From positions 310,001 through 374,000 of the forward strand of contig SEBU01000006.1 in the NCBI GenBank assembly GCA_004173475.1: 64,000 nt of DNA, written 5' to 3'. Within the stretch, counting starts at the first letter, position 1. Each line of letters starts with the position of its first letter. The notes below the pieces were generated by a model. That model saw nothing but the letters and a program-made list of their open reading frames with translations. It was not told the origin of the DNA and did no database searches. The stretch is from Gammaproteobacteria bacterium. GTDB taxonomy: Bacteria; Pseudomonadota; Gammaproteobacteria; Pseudomonadales; Cellvibrionaceae. Positions 17,903 to 27,422 of this stretch are shown here, piece after piece. The position numbers and the translations under genes are program-made.

Positions 17903-19057
17903 ATGAAAAAATTTCTTGGTTTAGGGTTATTTTTCATAATGCTTATGCTTTCCTTTTCAGTCATGAGCGACGAAAAAGCGGATATGGCAAAACTGCAAAA
18001 AGATATTGCAGACCTGCAAAAGGAATTAAAAAAGGTGCAAGGTGCGCGTACTAACGTGCAACAAGAGCTACAAAAAAATGAAACGCAAATGGGTGATTTG
18101 CAGAAAAAAGTTGAGAAGATTCAGCAGGAAATTAACAGCCAAGATAAACAGATTGACGATTTAAATAAAGAGCGCAGCGATTTGGAAAAAGCGCGAGCAA
18201 AGCAACAAGCCCAAGCCGCTGAGCAGGTACGTGCTGCTTATCAGCTTGGGCAACAACCACAATTTAAAGTATTTTTAAATCAGGAATCGCCGGAACGTAT
18301 TTCACGCATGATGAAATATCACAGCTATTTTATGGCTGCTCATGCGGAAAAAATGAAAAAATACCTGGATACGATTGCGCAACTCAATGAGCTTGAACCA
18401 CAAATCGCGCAAAAAACCGTTGAATTAAATGCAATCAAAGAAGAGCTGAGTAAGCAGCAGGCGAGTTTGCAAGAAGCGCAAGCACAACGCAAACAAACTC
18501 TCGCAAAAATCAACACGACGATTTCCAGTAAAGACAAAGCGCTGCAAGATATGTTGGAAGACCGCCGCCAACTCCAAGCGCTTTTACAAAAAGTCACACG
18601 CGCAACTAACAGTCTCGCTACAGCGCCAAGTTATGTTCCGCTACCCAATGCGGGAGAAAAATTTAGTGGTAGAAAAGGCCGTTTACCATGGCCAACACAA
18701 GGCAGAATTTCACACGGTTTCGGTAGCAGCCAAGTTGAAGGGCAATTGCAATGGAATGGTGTGCTTATAGATGCAAATGCCGGCCAACCCGTACAAGCGG
18801 TTCATTACGGTCGCGTGGTATTTGCCGATTATTTCCGTGGCCAGGGACTATTAGTTATTGTGGATCACGGCGAAGGCTACTTAAGTTTGTATGCGCACAA
18901 TCAACATTTGCACAAGAAAGCTGGCGATGCTGTCAAAGCGGGTGAAACAATTGCGAGCGTCGGCAATACTGGCGGACAAAATGAGAGCGGTTTGTATTTT
19001 GAAATTCGTTATCAGGGCAAAGCCATTAATCCGGCAGATTGGTTGGCGCGTGCTTAA
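17903..19057 (+). CDS. envC: Murein hydrolase activator EnvC
   Basis: 384 residues. A signal peptide (about 1-22) precedes long coiled coils (about 25-125 and 150-235) and a C-terminal LytM (M23-like) domain. In the LytM domain the zinc ligands are missing: the usual H-x3-D is replaced around QWNGVLID, and the final HxH region reads LYFEIRYQG. This degeneration is typical of EnvC, which activates periplasmic amidases at the division site instead of cutting peptidoglycan itself. Its position between gpmI and ctpA supports the call. Confidence 0.93.
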   Translation: MKKFLGLGLFFIMLMLSFSVMSDEKADMAKLQKDIADLQKELKKVQGARTNVQQELQKNETQMGDLQKKVEKIQQEINSQDKQIDDLNKERSDLEKARAKQQAQAAEQVRAAYQLGQQPQFKVFLNQESPERISRMMKYHSYFMAAHAEKMKKYLDTIAQLNELEPQIAQKTVELNAIKEELSKQQASLQEAQAQRKQTLAKINTTISSKDKALQDMLEDRRQLQALLQKVTRATNSLATAPSYVPLPNAGEKFSGRKGRLPWPTQGRISHGFGSSQVEGQLQWNGVLIDANAGQPVQAVHYGRVVFADYFRGQGLLVIVDHGEGYLSLYAHNQHLHKKAGDAVKAGETIASVGNTGGQNESGLYFEIRYQGKAINPADWLARA

Positions 19058-19286
19058 CTTTTTAAAATTAAGTTAGTTTTAAAAAATCAGAACTCTGAAA
19101 TAAAAAGAAAGTCATCATCTTCGTGCGGTGTTGGATCTAGCTTGTGTTGAAATCGACAGCTAAGATTCATGCGAGAGAATGACGGCTCCCTTCTTAAAGG
19201 ATTTAATTTACCGGCAATCAAGGCAACAGGTTTTGTGTATGCCGTCTATATGTTGATGACGCTCTTAGCACTTCCCGGAGAAGTAA

Positions 19287-20729
19287 ATGTTGTGCCGTTC
19301 CTTACTAAAATCTGGCGTGAATAAGCAGTTGCAGACGAGCTTGTTACTGGTCTTGTTTGTGTTAGCCAGTTTTTCTCACGCAGCCGCGCCCGCCGAAAAG
19401 AAAAAATCAGCATCAAGTGCCAATAGCGAAGGGCTTTTACCGTTAGACGAATTGCGTACGTTTACTCGCGCTTACGATCACGTGCGCACAAGTTACGTCG
19501 AAGAAGTTAGCGATTCCAAGATGCTCGAGTACGCGATTAAAGGACTGATATCGGAGCTCGATCCGCATTCTGCTTATCTCGACAAAGAAGCCTATGCCGA
19601 ACTGCAAGCCACCACGAGCGGTGAGTTTGGAGGCGTAGGTTTGGAAGTGGGTGTGGATGAGGGCAGTATCAAAGTCATCACTCCTCTGGACGGCTCACCA
19701 TCGCAAAAAGCGGGTATCAAACCGGGCGATATTATTGTTCGAATTGACGATCAGCCGATGAAAGGGAAAACGCTAACAGATGCTACGCGCTTGATGCGCG
19801 GCCCCAAAGATACGCCGATTAAATTGAGCTTAATGCGCAAGGGTGTTGAAGAGCCTATTGAGCTGGTTGTAGTTCGCGACTTAATCCACGTGCAAAGCGT
19901 TATTGTTAAACCAATTGCCGAAGATTATCTTTACGTTCGTGTAGCCCAGTTTCAAACCAATACGGGCCATGATTTTACTGAAAGGCTACGGGAGAGTTTG
20001 AAGTCTCGGCCTAAAACCAAAGGCCTCATATTAGATTTGCGCAACAACCCCGGTGGGGTCTTGCAAGCGTCGGTAGATGTTGCGGATGCATTTTTAGAGA
20101 GCGGGACAGTGGTGTATACCCGTGGCCGGATGGAAAACAGTAGCCTCAGCTACGCCGCTACTCCAGGCGATCTTACTTCAGGGCTTCCATTGGTAGTGCT
20201 TATCAATAGCGGATCTGCGTCAGCCTCAGAAATTGTGGCAGGTGCACTGCAGGATCAAAAGCGGGCCATCATTATGGGTACGCGCAGTTTTGGTAAGGGG
20301 TCGGTGCAGACTGTTATTCCTATTACCGAAGATCGCGCCATCAAATTAACAACAGCACTTTACTACACGCCCAACGGCCGCTCGATCCAGGCTAAAGGCA
20401 TAGAGCCTGATGTGCGCCTCGAGAAAGTTAGTAATGGGGCGGGACAAAAACCACCAATGGCTGAAGCGGACTTAGCCGGTCATTTAGGCAGTCATGATGG
20501 TCAGGAGGTTGGAAGCAGCAGCCGTGAGCGAGAGACCGTGGTTAATGACGATACTCTTAACGATAACCAAGTATTGGATGCAATTAATCTAATGAAGGGT
20601 CTCCACATTATGGGCCAGCCTTTAAACCTTGATAATGACCCGGCTAGCAGACAAAGCGCCCCAGCCATAGCGCCTAATATCGAAGTACGACCACCATCGA
20701 CTGATAAGGTGGATGAGAAACCACAATAA
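19287..20729 (+). CDS. ctpA: Carboxy-terminal processing protease, S41 family
   Basis: 480 residues, with GGAGAAG before the ATG. A signal peptide (about 1-32, ending SFSHAAA) leads to a periplasmic protein. The PDZ domain (about 105-190, containing GGVGLEVG and AGIKPGDIIVRID) sits inside the protease core, which carries the catalytic serine in NSGSASASEIVAGAL and lysine in RSFGKGSVQT. In Pseudomonas CtpA degrades peptidoglycan hydrolases with a lipoprotein partner; its place next to envC fits cell-wall control. The C-terminal 100 residues are low-complexity and variable. Confidence 0.93.
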   Translation: MLCRSLLKSGVNKQLQTSLLLVLFVLASFSHAAAPAEKKKSASSANSEGLLPLDELRTFTRAYDHVRTSYVEEVSDSKMLEYAIKGLISELDPHSAYLDKEAYAELQATTSGEFGGVGLEVGVDEGSIKVITPLDGSPSQKAGIKPGDIIVRIDDQPMKGKTLTDATRLMRGPKDTPIKLSLMRKGVEEPIELVVVRDLIHVQSVIVKPIAEDYLYVRVAQFQTNTGHDFTERLRESLKSRPKTKGLILDLRNNPGGVLQASVDVADAFLESGTVVYTRGRMENSSLSYAATPGDLTSGLPLVVLINSGSASASEIVAGALQDQKRAIIMGTRSFGKGSVQTVIPITEDRAIKLTTALYYTPNGRSIQAKGIEPDVRLEKVSNGAGQKPPMAEADLAGHLGSHDGQEVGSSSRERETVVNDDTLNDNQVLDAINLMKGLHIMGQPLNLDNDPASRQSAPAIAPNIEVRPPSTDKVDEKPQ

Positions 20730-21121
20730 TCAAACTTTGTCCCGCTGATTGAAAATAACATTAATTTAAAACGCGGCTGACCCAAAGCAACGTCCAGGCT
20801 TCAATGTCAACGTTCAGCGAATTCAATTTAGCGTGATTTGCCAAACGTCATTCTTCTCCCGAACTTTTTTTAAAGATTGATGCCTATTAACTAATCTCGG
20901 AAAGATTAGTTAATGTCTTGTCTTTATAATCTTCTGATATTTTAAACGACATAGTTTACGTTATAAGATGCATTTTTTTTAATCACACTAAGTATATTGG
21001 AAAGCTTTATTTAGTGTTTATAATCACAGAACTCAAGCAAAAAGTATTTTATGTGCTTGTGAATGCTTAAGAGTTAGGGAAATTCGATATAAAAGCATCT
21101 AATTACTAATGGGGTTTAAAA
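20730..21121. other. Intergenic region with one long perfect hairpin
   Basis: 392 bases, AT-rich. At 20886-20914, ATTAACTAATCT and AGATTAGTTAAT form a perfect 12-bp stem with a 5-base loop (CGGAA). It is followed by a broken T run, so it may end ctpA transcription or be a protein-binding palindrome. The rest holds the promoter for the small gene at 21122; I see no other gene. Confidence 0.6.
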
Positions 21122-21346
21122 ATGGCAATATTTAATCGTTCAGGCGAAGAAGGTTCGGTACCTAATCGTAATGGTCGCTTTTTGCAAAAGGACAGATATT
21201 GGTACTACAGCACCCGTGAAGGTGTAGATATTGGTCCATTTGATAGTCGTCCCGATGCGGAAGTTGGCGTGGGTGAGTTCATTGATTTCATATGTGCTTC
21301 TGAACCAAAAATAGCCGATATTCTTAGACAATATCGAGCTGCTTGA
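21122..21346 (+). CDS. DUF6316 family small protein
   Basis: 74 residues. The features RFLQKDRYWYYSTREGVDIGPFDS and the C-terminal FIDFICASEP match a short family found in pseudomonads and relatives (DUF6316). The WYYSTREG...GPFDS core is reminiscent of small single-strand binding or GYF-like folds, but this is only a resemblance. No function is known to me. A perfect bidirectional terminator separates it from convergent hisF. Confidence 0.75.
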   Translation: MAIFNRSGEEGSVPNRNGRFLQKDRYWYYSTREGVDIGPFDSRPDAEVGVGEFIDFICASEPKIADILRQYRAA

Positions 21347-21355
21347 TAGGTTCGA

Positions 21356-21393
21356 TCACAAAAAAGGGCGCTTGTAAGCGCCCTTTTTTGTGA
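21356..21393. terminator. Bidirectional terminator between DUF6316 gene and hisF
   Basis: TCACAAAAAAGGGCGCTT (21356-21373) pairs perfectly with 21376-21393, 18 bp with a 2-base loop. A and T runs flank the GC core on both sides, so it can serve both converging genes. Confidence 0.9.
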
Positions 21394-21411
21394 TGTTCTT
21401 TGCGTAGCGTT

Positions 21412-22185
21412 TTAAAGACGCATCTCAATTCCCTGAGCTTGCATAAACGCTTTCGCTTGCGGGACAGTGTATTCCCGAAAATGAAAAATACTTGCAGCCA
21501 GTACGGCATCTGCATGACCGATAGTTACGCCATCCGCTAAATGCTGTAAATTCCCGACACCTCCAGAAGCAATTACCGGTACAGCAACAGCGTCGCTTAT
21601 GGCTCGCGTTACTCCCAAGTCGTAACCTTTCTTAGTGCCATCGCCGTCCATACTGGTCAGCAGAATTTCTCCTGCGCCATATTCTGCCATACGTACTGCC
21701 CACTCTACGGCATTAATGCCAGTCGGTTTTCGACCACCGTGAGTAAAAATTTCCCAGCGCGGTTCTTCACCTTCTTTACTTACTTTTTTTGCGTCAATAG
21801 CAACAACAATACATTGCGCACCGAAACGATCCGACGCAGCTTTGACAAAATCAGGATTAAAAACGGCTGCAGAATTTATTCCTACTTTATCGGCACCTGC
21901 ATTTAACATAGTGCGAATGTCATCCACTGTGCGAATGCCGCCACCAACAGTCAAAGGGATGAATACTTCGCTCGCAATTTTTTCCACCGTATGCACAGTC
22001 GTGTCACGGCCTTCATGAGTCGCCGTGATATCCAGAAAAGTAATTTCATCCGCGCCCTCCTGATTGTAACGTTTGGCAATTTCTACCGGATCACCCGCGT
22101 CGCGGATATCCAAAAATTGCACACCTTTAACAACGCGACCGTTGTCAACATCGAGACAGGGAATAATGCGTTTTGCGAGAGCCAT
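21412..22185 (-). CDS. hisF: Imidazole glycerol phosphate synthase, cyclase subunit
   Basis: 257 residues, (beta/alpha)8 barrel. It opens [19 protein letters not shown], with catalytic D11, and has IVVAIDAKK (second catalytic aspartate) and the phosphate loops VGGGIRT and ASGGVGN. HisF uses ammonia from HisH to close the imidazole ring, giving imidazole glycerol phosphate and AICAR. In most relatives it directly follows hisA; here two esterase genes lie between them. Confidence 0.98.
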   Translation of the reverse strand: MALAKRIIPCLDVDNGRVVKGVQFLDIRDAGDPVEIAKRYNQEGADEITFLDITATHEGRDTTVHTVEKIASEVFIPLTVGGGIRTVDDIRTMLNAGADKVGINSAAVFNPDFVKAASDRFGAQCIVVAIDAKKVSKEGEEPRWEIFTHGGRKPTGINAVEWAVRMAEYGAGEILLTSMDGDGTKKGYDLGVTRAISDAVAVPVIASGGVGNLQHLADGVTIGHADAVLAASIFHFREYTVPQAKAFMQAQGIEMRL

Positions 22186-22231
22186 ATAAATCTCTACCAG
22201 GCTAAACAGCCGATCATTTAAAACAACAAAA

Positions 22232-23115
22232 TTATTTTGCGCCAGTAAACCCGCGCTCTAAACCACTCGGGCCAGTAGGTTTTTTCGGTTTCCAAACCCA
22301 CATTAAACCACGCACGTAACCGTCACCTTTAACGCCGGTGTGATCCAATCCTTCCATCACGTAGTTTTGTAACTCCAGGCCTTGATATTTTTTTGCAGCC
22401 AAATATTTTTGATATTGAATAATAGGGTCGCGAAATGGCGCGTACTCGTTGCTGCCGTAAGAAATAAAAATACGAGCATTCAATGCTTTGTTCTTCTGAG
22501 CATAAGCTTCATCTAACTTTAGTAGCGCTTTATTATCCCACTCCACTGCTGGGCTAATCGCGATATAACCGGAAAAAAATTTTCTGACTTGTACGCAGCA
22601 GTTAACGCAAAAAGACCCCCTAAAGAATTACCTGACAGCACGCGATCCGTTGGTGATCCGCGAAATTGAGTTTCGATCAGCGGTGCCGCCTGTTGCTTGA
22701 TAAAATCCAAAAACGCAAAAGCGCCACCTGTAGCAACGTCGCTCGTAGCAGCTTTAGTAAATGTTAAATCAAAACGTCGATCTTTGTCGTAATTGGTTCC
22801 AGATGGATAAGAAAGCCCAACCATAATAAATTCGGGAACTACATTATCGTAAACCAAATTTCCGTAAGTAGATGTTAGCAGCGGTGTGTCCCAATAAGCA
22901 TCCACATAATAAAGCACCGGATATTTTTTCTCCGGCTGCGTGTAGTAACTTGCTGGCAAAACAACAATTAATTCATAGTCTCTACCTACTTTAGATTTGA
23001 TCGGCACAATTTGTGTATTTTCCAATACAAATTTTTTGTAAGCAGGTTGTTCTGCTAAAGCTGGTAGCTGAACACAGAGAAACATAGTCAAAAAGCTAAA
23101 GTATTTCTTTAACAT
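22232..23115 (-). pseudogene. Secreted alpha/beta-hydrolase esterase, frameshifted
   Basis: From ATG 23115 (AGGTGA ribosome site) the frame encodes a signal peptide MLKKYFSFLTMFLCVQLPALA and an esterase domain with the nucleophile elbow LSGNSLGGLF. It then breaks at a run of seven T (coding strand; A run at 22573-22579). One more T would restore ENFFSGYIAISPAVEWDNK and continue into the second frame, which holds the catalytic-histidine region EGLDHTGVKGD and ends at 22232. The neighbour upstream is an intact paralogue. Either the gene is inactivated or the base is missing from the assembly. Confidence 0.8.
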
Positions 23116-23129
23116 AGCGTTCGATTCAC

Positions 23130-24038
23130 CTATTCGTTTTTCAATGGTAATGCCCAAAGCAGTCCACGAGTGATAAACGTCGGATACACTGACAAATGCT
23201 TCTCACCAGGAAATGTTTCAGTGACTAAAGTCAACTGCGAGTAATGCCGCGCTTTAAGTTGTTTATCCAGCGCCATCATATAATCGACCATACCGAATTG
23301 TGCATTTTGCTCCTGACTACCAGCAGCCATATACACTTTCGCTTTCAAATCTTTGTTCGCTTTAGCATAGCTGGCTTCATAGTTGAACATCACTTTATTG
23401 TTGAACCATAAAGATGGGCTGCCAATTAAGTAATAATCAAACATATTTGGCTGCGTGAACAAAATATAAGTGCCGAGCAAACCACCGTAAGAATGACCAG
23501 CATAGATTTTTCTTGTTGCATCCACTGAATAACTTTTTACTAAATAAGGTAGCAATTCCTGTCCGAGAAATTTTGCGTATAAATCAGCCCTGCCTGCCTC
23601 ATCAACTTTGTTTTTAAATTTCTCATCAGTAGAGGCCGGCGGGGCAAAGTCATTCGCCCGACTTTTACTGATATCGTCGCCTTTTGAATATGAAATCCCA
23701 ACAATAATAGATTGCTCATAAACCTGATTACGTTCGCTCATCCTCCAATTAATACTGCTCAGCAAAGGAAAAGCGTAGTAGCCGTCGGTTAACACAATTA
23801 GCGGATATTTTTTACCGGGACTATTGGAATAACTTTCCGGCAGTTTTATGTAAACTTCGTAATCTTTACTGTTAGCTTTCGCATGAAAATCGATAACTTC
23901 CGAGCGATCCAACGTGTAGGGGCGGTGATTTTCCGTAGCAGAAAAGACATTCGGCGAAATAGCGAAAACAATTAACGAAAAAAAAATTGCCCAGCGAGAT
24001 CTCAACATAATAGCTTTAAGCAAATTGAACGTAATCAA
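23130..24038 (-). CDS. Secreted alpha/beta-hydrolase esterase (IroE/Fes-like fold)
   Basis: 302 residues from a TTG behind TAGGA; an ATG at 24008 is an alternative and gives a tidier signal peptide (LRSRWAIFFSLIVFAISPNVFSA). The mature protein has the nucleophile motif AGHSYGGLLG, an oxyanion-side IVLTDGYYAFPLLS, and a late histidine in PGEKHLSVYP. This is the putative-esterase family (Pfam 00756) that includes siderophore and acyl esterases. It ends 14 bases before the frameshifted paralogue, indicating a tandem duplication inserted between hisA and hisF. Substrate unknown. Confidence 0.85.
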   Translation of the reverse strand: MITFNLLKAIMLRSRWAIFFSLIVFAISPNVFSATENHRPYTLDRSEVIDFHAKANSKDYEVYIKLPESYSNSPGKKYPLIVLTDGYYAFPLLSSINWRMSERNQVYEQSIIVGISYSKGDDISKSRANDFAPPASTDEKFKNKVDEAGRADLYAKFLGQELLPYLVKSYSVDATRKIYAGHSYGGLLGTYILFTQPNMFDYYLIGSPSLWFNNKVMFNYEASYAKANKDLKAKVYMAAGSQEQNAQFGMVDYMMALDKQLKARHYSQLTLVTETFPGEKHLSVYPTFITRGLLWALPLKNE

Positions 24039-24053
24039 CTTGCTAATCCTAAA

Positions 24054-24785
24054 TTAATTCGAATCGCAATAAGCTTGAGCTTCTGCCATGGTCAAAGTGC
24101 CTTCGTAAATTGCGCGGCCAGTAATTGCGCCGCAAATACCTTTGTGCGATTCCGCTTTGAGCGCGCGAATATCGTCCATATTAGTTACGCCACCGGACGC
24201 TATAATTGGAATACTCGAAGCCTGCGCCATAGCGACAGTTGCTTGCACGTTTACGCCTTGCATCATGCCGTCACGCGCGATATCGGTGTAAACAATACTA
24301 CTTACACCATCTTGCTCAAAACGCTTGGCTAATTCGCTCGCTTGGATATTAGAAACTTCTGCCCAACCGTCAGTCGCAACCCAACCGTCTTTTGCGTCGA
24401 GCCCGACGATAATGTGGCCGGGAAATTGTTTGCACATATCCGTCACAAATTGCGGTTCTTTTACTGCTTTGGTACCAATAATTAAATATTGCACACCAGC
24501 CGTGAGGTAGTACTCAATAGTGTCAGCACTGCGAACGCCACCGCCAATTTGAATTGGAAGATTTGGATAAGCTTTTGCAATTGCGGTTACCACGCCACCG
24601 TTCATTGGCTTGCCTTCGAACGCACCATTCAAATCAACCAAATGCAAACGACGGCAACCTTGATCAACCCATTGTTTCGCCATAGCGACAGGGTCATCAG
24701 AAAATACGGTGGAGTCATCCATCAGGCCTTGGCGTAATCGCACACACTGGCCATCTTTTAAATCAATTGCGGGGATAATTAGCAT
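24054..24785 (-). CDS. hisA: Phosphoribosyl-formimino-AICAR phosphate isomerase
   Basis: 243 residues. The barrel starts [18 protein letters not shown] with catalytic D8, has [15 protein letters not shown] (second catalytic aspartate) and the phosphate loops QIGGGVRS and ASGGVTN. HisA opens the ribose ring of ProFAR to give PRFAR, the HisF-HisH substrate. A repeat element of about 215 bases separates it from hisH upstream. Confidence 0.98.
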   Translation of the reverse strand: MLIIPAIDLKDGQCVRLRQGLMDDSTVFSDDPVAMAKQWVDQGCRRLHLVDLNGAFEGKPMNGGVVTAIAKAYPNLPIQIGGGVRSADTIEYYLTAGVQYLIIGTKAVKEPQFVTDMCKQFPGHIIVGLDAKDGWVATDGWAEVSNIQASELAKRFEQDGVSSIVYTDIARDGMMQGVNVQATVAMAQASSIPIIASGGVTNMDDIRALKAESHKGICGAITGRAIYEGTLTMAEAQAYCDSN

Positions 24786-24847
24786 TTAAGATCTCGATAA
24801 AAATAAAATCGTTCCCAATTTAAAATATCTATAATTTTTTGGGAGTC

Positions 24848-25063
24848 GTCATACTCGGCTAGGTGCCCCCACTTGTGGGGGTCCAGTTTTAGATTTTTTT
24901 CGCCTGCTGGCGAGTTACTTTTCTTTGCTTCGCCAAAGAAAAGTACTAAAAGAAAAGCGACCCGTTCACCGCTTTTTCCTGCGCGTTTCAAAAAATTAAT
25001 GTGGTTCCAACGCGACATCCATGTCGCGACGTCACTAAAACAAACGTCCTGTTTGTTTTGCAG
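24848..25063. repeat. Modular multi-hairpin intergenic element between hisH and hisA
   Basis: Five hairpins follow one another: CCCCCAC-TT-GTGGGGG (24866-24881), CGCC-TGCT-GGCG (24901-24912), a perfect 12-bp stem TACTTTTCTTTG/CAAAGAAAAGTA (24916-24945), CGCGACAT-CC-ATGTCGCG (25011-25028) and AAAACAAAC/GTTTGTTTT (25037-25059). The left end (24848-24886) shares its outer bases GTCAT.CTCGGCTA and GGGGTCCAG with the element at 31831. The 12-bp TTTCTTTG stem is a motif seen widely in proteobacterial intergenic repeats. No gene lies in the gap. Confidence 0.8.
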
Positions 25064-25122
25064 TAATTTTTTCCCAATGCTCGGGCGGCTCACAAGGGAG
25101 TAAGGGCTAAGACAACCGATCT

Positions 25123-25788
25123 TTACGCCTTACCATCCCACTGTAAAAAATTCTTCAACAACTGCAACCCAGCCGTATGACTTTTCTCCGGATGGAATTG
25201 CACAGCAAACAAATTGTTATGGCTTAACGCCGCATGAAAACTCAAACCGTAGTCGCAGCTCGCCGAGACCAAGTTCGATTCATCAGCCTGAATATAAAAA
25301 CTATGTACAAAATAAAATCGTGCATCTTGCGGAATATTTGCCCACAAGGGATGGTCGTTGTGATGAACTTGATTCCAGCCCATATGCGGTACTTTTAGCG
25401 CGTTACCTTGGGCATCTTTATGATGCTCACCAAAAAACTTTACCTGACCGGGCAGAATGTTAATGCAGTCCACGCCGTTATTTTCTTCGCTGTGATTCAT
25501 CAGCGCCTGCATGCCCACGCAAATACCCAACACAGGTTTGCCCGTTGCGATTTGCTCTCGCAACAGTTGATCAAAACCAAGACGATTAATTTCAGCCATG
25601 CAATCACGGATTGCGCCGACACCGGGAAATATCACGCGATCTGCCGCAGCCACTACAGCAGGGTCAGAAGTCACTACAACTTTTTGTTCAGGCGCAACAT
25701 GCTCAAGCGCACTTTTTACCGAATGGAGGTTGCCCATACCGTAGTCGATAACAGCAACTGTTTGGTGATTCTTCACAGCTTGGATCAT
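25123..25788 (-). CDS. hisH: Imidazole glycerol phosphate synthase, glutaminase subunit
   Basis: 221 residues. A class I glutamine amidotransferase with the nucleophile cysteine in [11 protein letters not shown] and the His-Glu pair in VQFHPEKSH. It opens [18 protein letters not shown], as in HisH. It releases ammonia from glutamine and channels it to HisF. It begins 3 bases after the hisB stop, so the two are co-translated. Confidence 0.97.
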   Translation of the reverse strand: MIQAVKNHQTVAVIDYGMGNLHSVKSALEHVAPEQKVVVTSDPAVVAAADRVIFPGVGAIRDCMAEINRLGFDQLLREQIATGKPVLGICVGMQALMNHSEENNGVDCINILPGQVKFFGEHHKDAQGNALKVPHMGWNQVHHNDHPLWANIPQDARFYFVHSFYIQADESNLVSASCDYGLSFHAALSHNNLFAVQFHPEKSHTAGLQLLKNFLQWDGKA

Positions 25789-25791
25789 TAG

Positions 25792-26403
25792 TTACAGGCT
25801 ACCTTTTGTGGAAGGCATTATGCCCTCCATGCGTGGGTCTAACTCGAGCGCCATACGCAAGGCGCGACCAAAAGCTTTGAACACAGTTTCAATTTGATGA
25901 TGGGCGTTGTGTCCGCGCAAGTTATCTACATGCAACGTTACGCCAGCATGATTGACGAAGCCCTGGAAAAACTCCCAAAACAATTCCACGTCAAACTGCC
26001 CAACGCGCTTTTGCGTAAAGGGAATTTGCATTACCAAACCAGGGCGCCCAGAGAAATCAATCACCACGCGTGACAAAGCCTCGTCGAGCGGGACATACGC
26101 ATGACCATAACGGCGAATACCTTTCTTATCGCCCACTGCTTTCGCAATGGCTTGGCCAATGGTAATACCTATATCTTCTACCGAATGGTGATCATCAATG
26201 TGAGTATCGCCATCGCAGGTTACATCCAGGTCAATCATGCCGTGGCGGGCAATCTGATCCATCATGTGTTCCAGGAAAGGAACACCCGTGTTGAATACAC
26301 CTTTGCCAGCACCGTCCAGATTCAAATTTACGCTAATCTTGGTTTCAAGCGTGTTGCGGGTAACCTGGGCAACTCTATTCTGGGGGGCGATTGGATTGGA
26401 CAT
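25792..26403 (-). CDS. hisB: Imidazoleglycerol-phosphate dehydratase
   Basis: 203 residues from ATG 26403, chosen because GGAG precedes it and [18 protein letters not shown] is a normal N terminus; a longer in-frame start adds only an unlikely basic leader. The two Mn-binding His clusters, [10 protein letters not shown] and [14 protein letters not shown], are present. It is the monofunctional enzyme, without the histidinol-phosphatase domain of E. coli HisB. It is the first gene of the hisB-hisH-hisA-hisF group. Confidence 0.97.
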   Translation of the reverse strand: MSNPIAPQNRVAQVTRNTLETKISVNLNLDGAGKGVFNTGVPFLEHMMDQIARHGMIDLDVTCDGDTHIDDHHSVEDIGITIGQAIAKAVGDKKGIRRYGHAYVPLDEALSRVVIDFSGRPGLVMQIPFTQKRVGQFDVELFWEFFQGFVNHAGVTLHVDNLRGHNAHHQIETVFKAFGRALRMALELDPRMEGIMPSTKGSL

Positions 26404-26583
26404 GCTTGCTCCATCAGACCGGGGAATCCGGCGACACATAAGAAAGCGCAAATTATATAGACTTGGCGGGATTAATTCACAGCAAAGTGAAGGCTGGCAC
26501 TAACTTTTATGGTGCTGTAAAGTTGTGTCGCCCGAATGACGATTCTGGCGACAATCGAAATTTTATGCTTATGGATGAACCTT

Positions 26584-27198
26584 ATGGCAGTTAACACACA
26601 ATTTGTTTGCAAAACCCTGACAGGGCTCATATTGGGAGCCCTGTTGACCAATAGCACGCTGGCAGATCAACCTAAAGCGCCCTCTTACAGTGGCTGGAGT
26701 TGGTCCGGGCATGCGGGAACTGTAAATCTAGACTCCGAAGTCGCGAAAGAGGAATACGTTGAAGATTCAGCGTGGGTAATTGGGCTAGCCGCAGAGCGTT
26801 GGTCCAGCAATAGCAATCTGACCGTGCTTTTCGGCGTGGATTTTATCGGTTACAGCGATGACCTTTCCTTCGGTCAGCACACCACCGACGGTTGGAAGAA
26901 GTCCGATGCAAGCGCTGCAATGGGGTACGTAGAATTTGGCCCCCGAATTCCATTCGGCATGGATAGAACGAATTACTTTGTCGCGCATGCGGGTCTGAGT
27001 GGCATCTTTAGTTCCGAGCGCGGCATTAGCAATTGCAGCAATTGCTACAGTGAAGATATCGATATCAGCGGTGGGCTTTACGGCGTGTTAGGCGTCGGTC
27101 ACAACTTCGGCAGCTTCAACGTTGGGGTGCAATTCCAGCAATATTTCAGCGGCGATGTAGACAACAGCCTGCGTGTGCGCGTCTCTTCCTCGTTTTAA
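26584..27198 (+). CDS. Exported beta-barrel-like protein, unknown function
   Basis: About 204 residues from ATG 26584; earlier in-frame starts at 26536 and 26575 are possible. A signal peptide (about 1-27, ending NSTLADQ) is followed by alternating Gly/aromatic strands (SGWSWSGHAG, LFGVDFIGYS, GGLYGVLGVGHNFGSFNVGVQFQQYF) and a terminal SSSF, which is typical of small outer-membrane barrels. Two cysteines form a SNCSNCY motif. I do not recognise the family. It is divergent from hisB, with about 180 bases between them. Confidence 0.7.
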   Translation: MAVNTQFVCKTLTGLILGALLTNSTLADQPKAPSYSGWSWSGHAGTVNLDSEVAKEEYVEDSAWVIGLAAERWSSNSNLTVLFGVDFIGYSDDLSFGQHTTDGWKKSDASAAMGYVEFGPRIPFGMDRTNYFVAHAGLSGIFSSERGISNCSNCYSEDIDISGGLYGVLGVGHNFGSFNVGVQFQQYFSGDVDNSLRVRVSSSF

Positions 27199-27207
27199 CT
27201 TGTATCC

Positions 27208-27238
27208 GGGCAATGCTCGAAAGCTAAGAGCATTGCCC
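27208..27238 (+). terminator. Hairpin after the exported-protein gene
   Basis: GGGCAATGCTC (27208-27218) and GAGCATTGCCC (27228-27238) form a perfect 11-bp stem 10 bases past the stop. There is no T run, so it may stabilise the transcript end rather than terminate alone. Confidence 0.5.
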
Positions 27239-27422
27239 CACTTGCATACAACCTCTTCATTATTCTGCTAACTTGTCATAAGAATATTCATTTTTCCGGC
27301 TTTAATATAAAAACTTGATATTAATACTCACTTGCGATTGCGCCATCTTGGTTTATCGTTAAGCCATTCAATGACAGCGCTAGACATTTGAGCCTTAAAA
27401 CAATCAATAACAACTACCTAAA

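Noticed and set aside
24779-25103. Open frames on both strands inside the hisH-hisA gap
   Set aside because: They arise from the hairpin modules (repeated Lys/Ser/Phe runs) and have no ribosome sites.
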